Positions 53,232 through 62,070 of a DNA stretch of 64,000 nt are shown one piece after another; the first letter of the stretch is position 1; the number at the start of each line of letters is the position of its first letter. A program made the translations under genes and the position numbers. This stretch comes from Streptomyces sp. TLI_105 (GTDB lineage Bacteria > Actinomycetota > Actinomycetes > Streptomycetales > Streptomycetaceae), in NCBI RefSeq assembly GCF_900105415.1, contig NZ_FNSM01000001.1, positions 7,386,001 through 7,450,000 on the forward strand, read 5' to 3'. The notes under the pieces are model-generated. The model was not told the origin of the DNA. It was given only the letters and a program-made list of their open reading frames with translations, and ran no database searches.

Positions 53232-53277
53232 GGATGCTTCTGTGCCCATACTCCCGAATAGTTCGGATTGCGCATCC
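53232..53277. promoter_or_regulatory. Nested inverted repeats between VOC and aldehyde dehydrogenase genes
   Basis: CCGAA-TAG-TTCGG (53254-53266) lies inside an outer pair GGATGC (53232-53237) and GCATCC (53272-53277). The nested symmetry suggests a regulator site for one or both divergent genes. Confidence 0.4.
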
Positions 53278-53400
53278 TTGGGCCCGGTCCCGCTCCGGCT
53301 GATCGGGGCGGCGGGTCACCCCACCGCCCCGCCCCTGTTGCGCCGACGGTCGGGGAGGGGAAGGTTACGGACGGGGGCCGATGGCAGGAGGAGGCACGTC

Positions 53401-54798
53401 ATGGGCATCGCCACCGTGAACCCGGCGACGGGTGAGACGCTGCGCACCTACGAGGCCCACGGGCCCGAGGAGGTCGAGCGACGCATCGCCGCCGCGCACG
53501 AGGCGTACCGCCAGTACCGTACGACCTCCTTCGCCGAACGCTCCCGGCTCATGCGCGCCGCCGCGACCCTCCTCGACGAGGACACCGAGGACATCGCCCG
53601 CACCATGACCACCGAGATGGGCAAGCCGATCGCCGCCGCCCGCGCGGAGGCCGCCAAGTGCGCGAAGGCCATGCGCTGGTACGCCAAGCACGCGGAGGAG
53701 CTGCTCGCCGACGAGCACCCGGCCGAGAGCGACGTCCAGGACTCGGGCGCCGACGTGGCCCGGGTCCACTACCGGCCCCTCGGCCCGATCCTCGCCGTCA
53801 TGCCCTGGAACTTCCCGCTCTGGCAGGTGATCCGCTTCGCCGCGCCCGCGCTCATGGCGGGCAACACCGGCCTCCTCAAACACGCCTCCAACGTGCCGAG
53901 GACCGCGCTCTACCTGGGCGACCTCTTCCGCCGCGCCGGATATCCCGACGGCTGCTTCCAGACCCTCCTCATCGGCTCCCGCGAGGTCGAGGGCGTCCTC
54001 CGGGACCCCCGGGTGGTGGCCGCCACCCTCACCGGCAGCGAACCGGCCGGCCGGTCCGTCGCCGCCATCGCGGGCGGCGAGGTGAAGAAGACCGTCCTGG
54101 AGCTCGGCGGCAGCGACCCGTACATCGTCATGCCCTCCGCCGACGTCGTCGGAGCCGTGAAGACCGCCGTCACCGCGCGCGTACAGAACAACGGACAGTC
54201 CTGCATCGCCGCCAAACGGTTCATCGTCCACCACGACGTGTACGACGACTTCTCGGAGCGCTTCACCGCCGCCATGAACGCCCTCACCGTCGGCGACCCC
54301 CTCGACGAGTCCACCGACGTCGGCCCCCTCGCCACCGAGCAGGGCCGGGCCGACCTGGAGGCGCTCGTCGACGACGCCGTCGAGCGGGGCGCCACCGTCC
54401 TCTGCGGTGGACACCGCCCGGAGGAGCCGGCGCTCCGGAACGGCTGGTACTACCGGCCCACCGTCCTCACCGGCATCACGCCGGAGATGCGCATCCACCA
54501 CGAGGAGGCCTTCGGGCCGGTCGCCACCGTCTACCCGGTCCGCGACGTCGAGGAGGCCGTGGCCGTCGCCAACGACTCCCCGTTCGGCCTCAGCTCCAAC
54601 GTCTGGACGCGCTCCCAGGAGGACATCGCGTTCTTCGTCCGCGACCTGGAGGCGGGCGGCGTCTTCGTCAACGGCATGACGGCCTCGCACCCGGCGCTCC
54701 CCTTCGGCGGGATCAAGCGCTCGGGGTACGGCCGGGAACTCTCCGGCCACGGCATCCGCGAGTTCTGCAACGCGACCACGGTCTGGCAGCGCGCCTGA
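53401..54798 (+). CDS. NAD(P)-dependent aldehyde dehydrogenase (succinate-semialdehyde type)
   Basis: A 465-residue aldehyde dehydrogenase. It has PWNFPLWQVIRFAAPALMAGN (cofactor), LTGSEPAGRSVAAIAG, the general base Glu 234 in LELGGSDP, the nucleophile Cys 268 in NNGQSCIAAKRF, and EEAFGPVATVYPV. Residue patterns and length fit the shorter succinate-semialdehyde dehydrogenases. ATG 53401 follows CAGGAGGAGG. It is convergent with the PHP gene. The true aldehyde is inferred. Confidence 0.93.
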   Translation: MGIATVNPATGETLRTYEAHGPEEVERRIAAAHEAYRQYRTTSFAERSRLMRAAATLLDEDTEDIARTMTTEMGKPIAAARAEAAKCAKAMRWYAKHAEELLADEHPAESDVQDSGADVARVHYRPLGPILAVMPWNFPLWQVIRFAAPALMAGNTGLLKHASNVPRTALYLGDLFRRAGYPDGCFQTLLIGSREVEGVLRDPRVVAATLTGSEPAGRSVAAIAGGEVKKTVLELGGSDPYIVMPSADVVGAVKTAVTARVQNNGQSCIAAKRFIVHHDVYDDFSERFTAAMNALTVGDPLDESTDVGPLATEQGRADLEALVDDAVERGATVLCGGHRPEEPALRNGWYYRPTVLTGITPEMRIHHEEAFGPVATVYPVRDVEEAVAVANDSPFGLSSNVWTRSQEDIAFFVRDLEAGGVFVNGMTASHPALPFGGIKRSGYGRELSGHGIREFCNATTVWQRA

Positions 54799-54824
54799 GA
54801 GCGTGGACGGACACCGTCGGTCCC

Positions 54825-55853
54825 TCAGCCCCGTGCCCACTCCAACAGCCGCTCCACCGGCCAGGTGTTGATCACCCGCTCCGGTGGGACCCCGCACTCC
54901 TCGGCCCGTGCGCAGCCCAGGATCTGCCACTCCAGCTGACCGGGCGCGTGGGCGTCCGTGTCGACGGCGAAGCACGTGCCCGCCGCGACCGCCGTCCGCA
55001 GCAGCCGACGCGGCGGATCGAGGCGCTCCGGACGGCTGTTGACCTCCACCGCCGTCCCCGACTCGGCGCAGGCGGCGAAGACGCGCTCCGCGTCGAACTC
55101 GGACTCGGGCCGCAGCCGTCCGCCCGCCACCAGGCGTCCCGTGCAGTGACCGAGCACGTCCATCAGCGGGTCGCGCACGGCCCGTTCGAGGCGGCGGGTC
55201 ATCGACCGGGCGTCCATCCGGAGCTTCGAGTGGACCGAGCCGACGACCAGGTCGAGACGGTCGAGCAGCTCCGGTTCCTGGTCGAGCGAGCCGTCGTCCA
55301 GGATGTCGCACTCGATCCCGGTGAGCAGCCGGAAGGGCGCCCACTCCTCGTTGAGCCGCGCCACGACCTCCAGTTGCCGCCGCAGGCGCTCGGGCGACAG
55401 GCCCCGCGCCACCGTGAGGCGCGGCGAGTGGTCGGTGAGGACCGCCCATTCGTGCCCGATCGCCGCCGCCGTCCGCCCCATGGCCTCGATGGTGGCGCCG
55501 CCGTCGGACCAGTCCGAGTGCAGATGGCAGTCACCGCGCAGGGCCGTCCGTAGCGCCTCACCCGCGTGGCCGCCCCCCTCCGTGGGGCCCAGTGAGGCCT
55601 CCAACTCCTCCTCCAGACGCGCCAGATACTCCGGCACCCGCCCCTCCAGGGCCTCGCGCACCACCGCCGCCGTCTTCGGCCCGACGCCCTTCAGCGATTC
55701 CAGGGTGCCGGCGGCCGCCCGCCGGGCCGCCTCGCCCTCCGGCAGGGCGGCGACGGCCGTGGCGGCGGTCCGGAAGGCACGCGCCCGGTAACCCGGCGCC
55801 TGGGCGCGTTCCAGCAGGAACGCGATGTGGTTCAGCGCGGCGACGGGATCCAC
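54825..55853 (-). CDS. PHP domain phosphoesterase with helix-hairpin-helix (PolX-like C-terminal part)
   Basis: A 342-residue protein resembling the non-polymerase part of bacterial DNA polymerase X. N-terminal helices with LESLKGVGPKTAAVVREALEG form a helix-hairpin-helix DNA-binding motif. The PHP domain has GDCHLHSDWSDGGATIEAM, AVLTDHSPRL, GIECDILDDGSLD, VVGSVHS, VLGHCTGR, AVEVNSRPERLDPP and FAVDTDAHAPGQL, a full metal-ligand set. GTG 55853 has GAGGAGG 6 bases upstream and starts 10 bp after the phosphatase gene stop. It may be a repair nuclease; substrate unknown. Confidence 0.88.
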   Translation of the reverse strand: MDPVAALNHIAFLLERAQAPGYRARAFRTAATAVAALPEGEAARRAAAGTLESLKGVGPKTAAVVREALEGRVPEYLARLEEELEASLGPTEGGGHAGEALRTALRGDCHLHSDWSDGGATIEAMGRTAAAIGHEWAVLTDHSPRLTVARGLSPERLRRQLEVVARLNEEWAPFRLLTGIECDILDDGSLDQEPELLDRLDLVVGSVHSKLRMDARSMTRRLERAVRDPLMDVLGHCTGRLVAGGRLRPESEFDAERVFAACAESGTAVEVNSRPERLDPPRRLLRTAVAAGTCFAVDTDAHAPGQLEWQILGCARAEECGVPPERVINTWPVERLLEWARG

Positions 55854-55863
55854 GGCGGCCTCC

Positions 55864-57948
55864 TCACCCACCGCCGGGGGCGGATTCGACCGCCACCGGC
55901 ACGGGCCCGATCTCGCACCACACCGCCTTGCCCTCGCCGCGCGGCTCCACCCCCCACCGGGAGGCCAGCGCGTCGAGCAGGAGCAGCCCCCGACCCGAGG
56001 TGGCGGCCTCGCCGGGGGTGCGCCGCCGGGGCCAGGCGCTCGACCGGTCCTGCACCGAGAGCCGTACCCGCCGCACCGGCTCGGGCAGCACCTCCAGCGT
56101 CAGCACCGCTCCGCCCTCGGTGTGCAGCAGCACGTTCACGAGCAGTTCGCCCGTCAACAGTTCGGCGTCGTCGGCGAGTTCCGGCATGCCCCAGTCGCGG
56201 AGCGCCTGTCCGACGGCCGCCCGCGCGTCCGAGAGGCCCTGCGGGTCGGCCTGGTGGATGTACTGGTGGATGCGCGGTGCCCGGGGCGTGCCCGGGTCCG
56301 GGCTGCGCCGCAGCACGAGGAGCGCCACGTCGTCGCCCGAGCCCCACCGCTCCCAGAGGCGCTCGGAGAGGTGGTCGGCGAGCGCCTCCGCCTGCGGCGG
56401 ACCGCTGGCGATCGCGCCCGAGAGCGCGGCGAGACCGGACTCGATGTCCGAGCCGGGCTGCTCGACGAGCCCGTCCGTGCAGAGCACCAGCGTCTCACCG
56501 GGCACGAGGTCGAGCCGTGTCTCCGGGAACTCCTCGTCGCCGAACACGGTCGCGAGACCCAGCGGGAGCCCGCCCCGCAGCTTCGGCTGCCCGACCCGGC
56601 CGTCGGTGTGCCGGATCAACGGACCGAGATGCCCGGCCCGTACGGCGCGCAGGGCGCCGCTCGCCAGGTCCACCTGCGCGTACGTGCAGGTCGCGAAGCG
56701 GTTGGTGTCCAGCTCGGCGAGGAACCGGGAGGCCCGGGCGAGGACGGTCGACGGGGCGTGCCCCTCGCCGGCGTACGCGCGCAGGGCGATCCGCAGCTGC
56801 CCCATGATGGCGGCGGCGTGGGTGTCGTGCCCCTGGACGTCGCCGACGACGATCCCGACCCGGCCGCGCGGCAGCGGGATCACGTCGTACCAGTCGCCGC
56901 CGACCTGCCGTCCGCTCCACGCCGCGTGGTAGCGGACGGCGATCTCGCCGCCGGGGAACTGCGGGATCCGACGCGGCAGCATCGTCTCCTGGAGTCCGGT
57001 GGCCAACTCCCGCTCCTCGTCGAAGAGGAGCGCCCGCTGGAGCGACTGGGCGACGATCGCCGCGAGGCCGAGCGCGAGGTTGCGCTCGTCGGCGTTGAAG
57101 GAGGTGCGGCCCCGGTAGAACAGGGCCATGCCGCCGAGCGAGCGCGCCTGCGCCACCAGCGGGAGGTAGCAGGCGGCCCGGAACTCCAGGTGCGGGAGGT
57201 AGGGGGCGAGCTCGGGGAAGTCCCGCCCCAGCGAAGGGAACGAGGAGACGAACCGGGGCCGCCCGCTCAGCACCGTCTCGGCCAGCGGCAGTTTCCGGTC
57301 GAGGCGACGGCTGCGGAAGTCGTTGAGGACGTCGAGGGACTCCCCGCTGAGCGCGATGATGTTGAGCGAGCCGTTCTCGACGAGACCGAGGGCGAGGCCG
57401 TCCGCGCCGAGCCGGGCGAGGCCGCCCGGGCCGGTCAGGGCGGCGGTCACGTCGTCCACGGTCACCGCGCGCGACAGGGCGCTCGTCGTCCGCTCGACGA
57501 TGTTCGTCTGGACCTCGCGCCGCTTCTCCAGATCCTGCACGAAGGCGAAGTGCGCGACCTCGGCGGTCGTGTCCCGCACGATGCCGACGATCCGCCGGGC
57601 CCGGCCGTCCGGCGAACGCAGGATCCGCGCCTGCACGTGCGTCCAGTGGGGTGAGCCGTCGGCCTGCGGGATGGGGAAGTGCGCCGTGTACGAGACCGCG
57701 CCACCACGTACGGCCTGTCGTACGACGTCCTCCAGCTTGACCTGCTCGTCGGGCGCCAGGCGCGTCACGATCGACACCGGTCGTCCGTCGAAGGTGTCCG
57801 GGGCCACGCCGAAGATCAGCAGCCCGGACTCGTCGACATCGATGGTGCCCGTGTCGAGATCCCAGTCGAAGCTGCCGGTCCGGTTCATGGCGAGCCACTC
57901 GGCGGGCCCGATCTCGCCACTGCGCGTACGCCGGTCGTCATCGGTCAT
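55864..57948 (-). CDS. PAS-GAF-PP2C (SpoIIE)-HATPase multidomain phosphatase
   Basis: A 694-residue cytosolic regulatory protein. A PAS domain (about 25-150: GSFDWDLDTGTIDVDES, GRARRIVGIVRDTT) is followed by a GAF domain (about 165-325: GLVENGSLNIIALSGES, FRAACYLPLV). The SpoIIE-type PP2C domain (about 340-550) has GGDWYDVIPLPRGRVGIVVGDVQGHDTHAAA and LVLCTDGLVE. A C-terminal anti-sigma-factor-type HATPase domain has LLTGELLVNVLLHTEGG. It likely tunes an anti-sigma/antagonist switch. ATG 57948 is preferred; ATG 57957 is possible. Confidence 0.92.
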   Translation of the reverse strand: MTDDDRRTRSGEIGPAEWLAMNRTGSFDWDLDTGTIDVDESGLLIFGVAPDTFDGRPVSIVTRLAPDEQVKLEDVVRQAVRGGAVSYTAHFPIPQADGSPHWTHVQARILRSPDGRARRIVGIVRDTTAEVAHFAFVQDLEKRREVQTNIVERTTSALSRAVTVDDVTAALTGPGGLARLGADGLALGLVENGSLNIIALSGESLDVLNDFRSRRLDRKLPLAETVLSGRPRFVSSFPSLGRDFPELAPYLPHLEFRAACYLPLVAQARSLGGMALFYRGRTSFNADERNLALGLAAIVAQSLQRALLFDEERELATGLQETMLPRRIPQFPGGEIAVRYHAAWSGRQVGGDWYDVIPLPRGRVGIVVGDVQGHDTHAAAIMGQLRIALRAYAGEGHAPSTVLARASRFLAELDTNRFATCTYAQVDLASGALRAVRAGHLGPLIRHTDGRVGQPKLRGGLPLGLATVFGDEEFPETRLDLVPGETLVLCTDGLVEQPGSDIESGLAALSGAIASGPPQAEALADHLSERLWERWGSGDDVALLVLRRSPDPGTPRAPRIHQYIHQADPQGLSDARAAVGQALRDWGMPELADDAELLTGELLVNVLLHTEGGAVLTLEVLPEPVRRVRLSVQDRSSAWPRRRTPGEAATSGRGLLLLDALASRWGVEPRGEGKAVWCEIGPVPVAVESAPGGG

Positions 57949-58021
57949 CCTCCCCATTGTCGAACCCGCACCCCGCGGACGCCATGGCGGCGACACGGCG
58001 TGGCGCGAGTTCGCCGCGACG

Positions 58022-58111
58022 AAGCGGGCCGGACCGAAGCGGGCCGGACCGAAGCGGGCCGGACCGAGTCGGGCCGGACCGAGTCGGACCGGATGGAGCC
58101 TGACCGGGCCG
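58022..58111. repeat. 15 bp tandem repeat in a divergent spacer
   Basis: GAAGCGGGCCGGACC is repeated three times, then GAGTCGGGCCGGACC and GAGTCGGACCGGATG, giving about five units with drift. It lies between the phosphatase gene and the SARP-type gene. Confidence 0.85.
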
Positions 58112-58130
58112 AGTGGACCGATCCGTCATG

Positions 58131-58183
58131 ATCCGTCCCGATCACTCCTGGACCGTCCCGGTCCGGGAGTGATCGGGACGGAT
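58131..58183. promoter_or_regulatory. Long perfect inverted repeat upstream of the SARP-type gene
   Basis: An 18 bp stem (58131-58148 with 58166-58183, ATCCGTCCCGATCACTCC and its complement) encloses an inner GGACC/GGTCC pair. It lies 72 bp before the regulator start, between divergent genes, so it is more likely an operator or leader structure than a terminator. Confidence 0.6.
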
Positions 58184-58254
58184 GGGCAGGAGGGGCCGGT
58201 CCGGTGGAGAGGGCGAGGAGATCTCCCCCGCCCGCGCCGGGGCAGAATGGGCCG

Positions 58255-61200
58255 GTGCAGCCGCCGCCCTACCGTGTTCTCGGTCCGTGCCAGGCCTTCC
58301 GTACCGACGACGGGACGGAGGCGGTCCTGAGCGGTGCCAGGCTCCGGGCCCTCCTCACCGCACTCGCCGCGGCCGGCGGGCACGCGGTGGGCCCCGGCGC
58401 GCTGATCGACCAGGTGTGGGCCGACGGCGACCCGGCCGACGACCAGGACCGTACGGCGGCGCTCCAGGCCCTCGTCGGCCGCCTGCGCCGGGCCCTCGGC
58501 CGCGAGGCCGTCGTCTCCGCCCCCGGTGGCTACCGGCTGGCCGCCGACCCGGACGCCGTCGACCTGCACCGCTTCGAACGGCTCGCCGCCGAAGGCGCCG
58601 TCGCGCTCGCCGCCGGCCGTGCCGAACGGGCGGCCGCGCTCCTCGACGAGGCCCTGGGCCTCTGGCGCGGGCCCGCCCTCGCGGATCTGCCCGGCCGGGA
58701 CACCGACCCCCTGGTCGTACGGGTCGATCAGCGGCACGCGCAGGCGCGGCGCGACCGGCTCGCCGCCGACCTGGCCCTCGGACGGGCCGACGCCGTGCTC
58801 GCGCCCCTCGCCGCGCTCGCCGCAGGACAGCCGCTCGACGAACCCCTCCAGGCCCTGCGGATCCGCGCCCTGCGCGCGGCCGGACGGCCCGCCGAGGCCC
58901 TCGCCGCGTACGAGGAGGTCCGCACGGCCCTCGCGGACCGGCTCGGCACGGACCCCGGACCGGAACTGCGCTCCCTGCACGCCGAACTCCTCACGGAGGA
59001 CGGGCCCGTGCCGCCCTCGCCTCCCGCTCCGTCCGCGCCGGCCGGCGCCCTTCCCGCCCGCCTGACCTCGTTCATCGGCCGGGCCGACGAACTGGACTCG
59101 CTCGCCGCGGCCTGGGACGGGCGGCGGCTCGTCACCCTCACCGGGCCGGGCGGCGTGGGCAAGACGCGGCTCGCCCTGGAGGCGGCCGGGACGTACGAGG
59201 GCCCCGTCCACCTCGCCGAACTCGCCTCCGTACGCGGGGAGTCCACGGTCGCCGCCGCCGTCCTCACCGCGCTCGGGGCCCGCGAGACCCAGCTCTGGCA
59301 CACCCCGGCCGTTTCCCCGGCCGACCCGAAGGACCGGTTCGCGGCCCTCGTCGAGCACTGCGCCGGGCGCCGGATGCTGCTGGTCCTCGACAACTGCGAG
59401 CACGTCGTCGCCGAGGCGGCGGAGCTCGCGCAGGCGCTCCTCACCCGCTGCCCGGGCGTGACCGTCCTCGCGACGAGCCGCGAGCCCCTGGGAGTGCCGG
59501 GGGAGGAGGTACGGCCGCTGGGCCCGCTGCCCGTGGACATGGCGCTGCGGCTCCTCGGGGAGCGGGGCGCGGCCGCGCGACCGGGGTTCCGGGTGGCGGA
59601 GGACCCGGAGGCGGCGGAGGAGATCTGCCGCCGCCTCGACGGACTGCCGCTGGCGATCGAACTGGCGGCGGCGCGGCTGCGGATGCTGTCGGTGCGGCAG
59701 ATCGCGGACCGGCTCGACGACCGGTTCCGCCTGCTGACCTCGGGCGCGCGGACGGTGCTGCCGCGTCAGCAGACCCTGCGGGCGGTGGTGGACTGGTCGT
59801 GGGAGCTCCTCGACGAGGCCGAACGGGCGGTGCTGCGGCGGCTGGCGGTCTTCACGGGCGGGTGCGACCTGACGGCGGCGGAGGCGATCTGCGCGAGCGA
59901 GGCGCCCGCGCCCGCGATCGCGCCCGCGCCCGCACGGCAGACCCCGAGCACCGGCCTGCCGGACGAGCCGCATGCGCGAGGCGCCAACGGGCGGGGCGGG
60001 CGGGACGGGCGGGACGCCGACGTGCCGGGCGTTCCGGCCGCCGACGTGCGGGGCGTGCCCGACGTGCCGGGTGTCGACGTGCCCGCCGCCGGTGTCCTGG
60101 ACGCGCTCGGTGCTCTGGTCGACAAGTCGCTGGTGGTGGCCGCGCCCGACGGCGGTGGGATGCGTTTCCGGCTCCTGGAGACCGTGGCCGAGTACGCGGG
60201 AGAGCGGCTGGACGAGGCCGGGGAGCGGGCGGCGGCGGAGCGGCGGCACCTCACGTACTACCGGGAGCTCGCCCGCCGGACCGAACCGGAGATGCGCGGA
60301 CCCGGCCAGGTCGACGCCATCGCCCGCTTCGAGCGGGAGCACGACAACCTGCGCGGCGCCCTCCGGACGGCCGTCGCGCTCGGCGACGAGCAGGAGCTGC
60401 TCTGCCTGGTCCACGCGCTCAGTTGGTTCTGGCAGCTCCGCAACCACCAGGTCGACGCCCGCACCTGGGCCGCAGAGGCCGGCCGCCTCGGCCCCGACCC
60501 CTTCCAGGAGCCCGTCCGCCCTGCCGAGCCGCTGGAAGGCCGGTGCGTGGACGTGCCGCCGCCGTGGACCGGCGAGCGGCTGTGGGAGGCCCGGCGCGGC
60601 GGCCGGCTGTACGCCCTCGCCACCGAGGGCGGCGAGGGCGCCACCGCCCTGGAGCGGCCCGAGACCCGCGCCCGGCTTGCCGCCCTGGTCGCCGCGTACC
60701 GTCCGGGACTCCCGCAGACCTGCCGCCAGCCGGGCACCATGTGGTACTTCGCCCGGCTCATGACCGGAGAGCTCACCGGCCTCGACGAGGCCCTGACCCT
60801 GATCGTCGACGCCTGCCGCGCCCACGGCAGCGGCTGGGACCTGGGCTTCGCCCTCCTCATGCGGGCCAAGCTCGTCGGCCGGGGCGCCGACGCCGCCGAG
60901 GGACTCGCCCTCTTCGAGGCCGCCGGGGACTTCTGGGGGATCGCGGAGTCCCTCGCCGCCCGGGGCGAGGCCTACGAGCGGGAGGGCCGGCTGGCCGAGG
61001 CGGCGGCCGACTTCGAGCGGGCCACCGACGCCGCCGTCCGTGTCGGAGCGCGTTCCCAGGTGCCCGTCTTCACCGCCCGCCTCGCTGCCGTACGCCTCCG
61101 GCTCCGTCCGGAGGGGGACGCGGCGGCCGAGCGGCTCCTGGTCGAGGCCGCCGACGAGGCCGGGCAGTGGGGAGCCGAGGCCGCCGGCGGCGGCAGGCTG

Positions 61201-61743
61201 CTGCTCGCCCAGCACTACGGCAACACCGGGCGCACCGCCCTCGCCCGCGCGCAGCTCTCCCTCCTGGAGGAGGAGTTCGGGGACGTCACCCCGGCGCTCT
61301 TCTGGGGCCTGGTCGGCGGGACGTGGGCGTGGCTCGACTGCCTCGACGGCGCCTACGACCGGGCCCTGTCACGCCTCGCCCGGGCCGTCGTGGACATCGA
61401 GACCCTCGCCCACCTGGTCGCCCCGCACCTCGTCGTCGCCCAGTTCGGGACGGCAGCCTGGGCCCGTGGCGGCCGGGGCGCGCCGGGCGACGCCGAGACG
61501 GGGGTCCGGCTCCTCGGCGCGTACGACGCCCACGCCGGCTCCGACACGGGCGGCGGATTCCGCCCCTTCACCCCGGAGACCGAGGTCGCGATCCGGGGCC
61601 GCGCCGAGGCGGTGCTCCGCGCGGCCCTGCCCCCGGAGGCGTACACCCGTGGCTACGAGGAGGGCGCCGGCCTCTCCCTCAGGACGGCCGCCGCCCTGGT
61701 CCGGGAGGGGGAGGACCCCGGCCAGGGACCCGGCACGCGGTGA
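58255..61743 (+). CDS. SARP/AfsR-type regulator with BTAD and NB-ARC-like ATPase domains
   Basis: A 1162-residue transcription factor. A winged-helix OmpR-type DNA-binding domain (about 5-90: GPCQAFRTDDGTEAVLSGARLRALLTALA) is followed by the bacterial transcriptional activation domain (about 90-245). The ATPase domain has Walker A GPGGVGKT at 297-304, LLVLDNCEHVV, ATSREPLGVPGEEVRPL and RLDGLPLAIELAAARLRML. TPR-like helices make up the rest, with a Val/Pro/Asp repeat linker near residue 590. GTG 58255 has CAGAAT about 5 bases upstream and may be leaderless. Its target pathway is not in view. Confidence 0.92.
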   Translation: MQPPPYRVLGPCQAFRTDDGTEAVLSGARLRALLTALAAAGGHAVGPGALIDQVWADGDPADDQDRTAALQALVGRLRRALGREAVVSAPGGYRLAADPDAVDLHRFERLAAEGAVALAAGRAERAAALLDEALGLWRGPALADLPGRDTDPLVVRVDQRHAQARRDRLAADLALGRADAVLAPLAALAAGQPLDEPLQALRIRALRAAGRPAEALAAYEEVRTALADRLGTDPGPELRSLHAELLTEDGPVPPSPPAPSAPAGALPARLTSFIGRADELDSLAAAWDGRRLVTLTGPGGVGKTRLALEAAGTYEGPVHLAELASVRGESTVAAAVLTALGARETQLWHTPAVSPADPKDRFAALVEHCAGRRMLLVLDNCEHVVAEAAELAQALLTRCPGVTVLATSREPLGVPGEEVRPLGPLPVDMALRLLGERGAAARPGFRVAEDPEAAEEICRRLDGLPLAIELAAARLRMLSVRQIADRLDDRFRLLTSGARTVLPRQQTLRAVVDWSWELLDEAERAVLRRLAVFTGGCDLTAAEAICASEAPAPAIAPAPARQTPSTGLPDEPHARGANGRGGRDGRDADVPGVPAADVRGVPDVPGVDVPAAGVLDALGALVDKSLVVAAPDGGGMRFRLLETVAEYAGERLDEAGERAAAERRHLTYYRELARRTEPEMRGPGQVDAIARFEREHDNLRGALRTAVALGDEQELLCLVHALSWFWQLRNHQVDARTWAAEAGRLGPDPFQEPVRPAEPLEGRCVDVPPPWTGERLWEARRGGRLYALATEGGEGATALERPETRARLAALVAAYRPGLPQTCRQPGTMWYFARLMTGELTGLDEALTLIVDACRAHGSGWDLGFALLMRAKLVGRGADAAEGLALFEAAGDFWGIAESLAARGEAYEREGRLAEAAADFERATDAAVRVGARSQVPVFTARLAAVRLRLRPEGDAAAERLLVEAADEAGQWGAEAAGGGRLLLAQHYGNTGRTALARAQLSLLEEEFGDVTPALFWGLVGGTWAWLDCLDGAYDRALSRLARAVVDIETLAHLVAPHLVVAQFGTAAWARGGRGAPGDAETGVRLLGAYDAHAGSDTGGGFRPFTPETEVAIRGRAEAVLRAALPPEAYTRGYEEGAGLSLRTAAALVREGEDPGQGPGTR

Positions 61744-61746
61744 CGC

Positions 61747-61770
61747 GACCCGGGCGGTGGGGCCCGGGTC
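61747..61770 (+). terminator. Hairpin after the SARP-type gene
   Basis: GACCCGGGC and GCCCGGGTC form a perfect 9 bp stem with a 6-base loop, beginning 3 bp after the stop codon. Confidence 0.75.
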
Positions 61771-61912
61771 AGTCACCGGTGAAGCCCCAGAAGCACAGCT
61801 CCGCCAGGACTCCCTCCTCCGCCTTGCGATGCGTCCCCTCGACCCTGGCGGGCCTGGGGAGGCCCCATGCACCAGGCGCCGCGGCCTTCTCCGGCCCCGA
61901 TCCGCCGGACAC
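61769..61912 (-). other. Possible 47-codon ORF downstream of the SIP gene
   Basis: GTG 61912 opens a 47-residue frame (MSGGSGPEKAAAPGAWGL at the start, VLAELCFWGFTGD at the end) with high GC at third positions. Without the MITE-like insertion it would begin 4 bp after the SIP gene stop. It lacks a ribosome site and resembles no family I know. Confidence 0.25.
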
Positions 61913-61916
61913 GCCC

Positions 61917-62070
61917 TAGTGTCCTGAGTCGGAAGTCTTTAGGTAGATCTCTGCTTCGATCGACCGGCGGCCGCGCCCGCTTCTCACCGGGTGGGGGCTC
62001 GACTTGGAACCGTCGGCCCGAAGGCCGGAGGCTGAGAGAACCACCCAAGAATCTCCGACTCAGGACACTA
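61917..62070. mobile_element. MITE-like element with terminal inverted repeats and TA duplication
   Basis: GTGTCCTGAGTCGGA at 61919-61933 is perfectly repeated in inverse at 62054-62068, with weaker complementarity further inward. TA flanks both ends (61917-61918, 62069-62070), as expected for the TA target duplication of IS630/Tc1-type elements. The 150 bp interior has no transposase. The right-hand end provides the last base of the SIP stop codon read on the minus strand. Confidence 0.72.

Noticed and set aside
58131..58183. The long hairpin as a transcription terminator.
   Set aside because: It lies between divergent genes, so neither gene would end there; an operator or leader structure is more likely.
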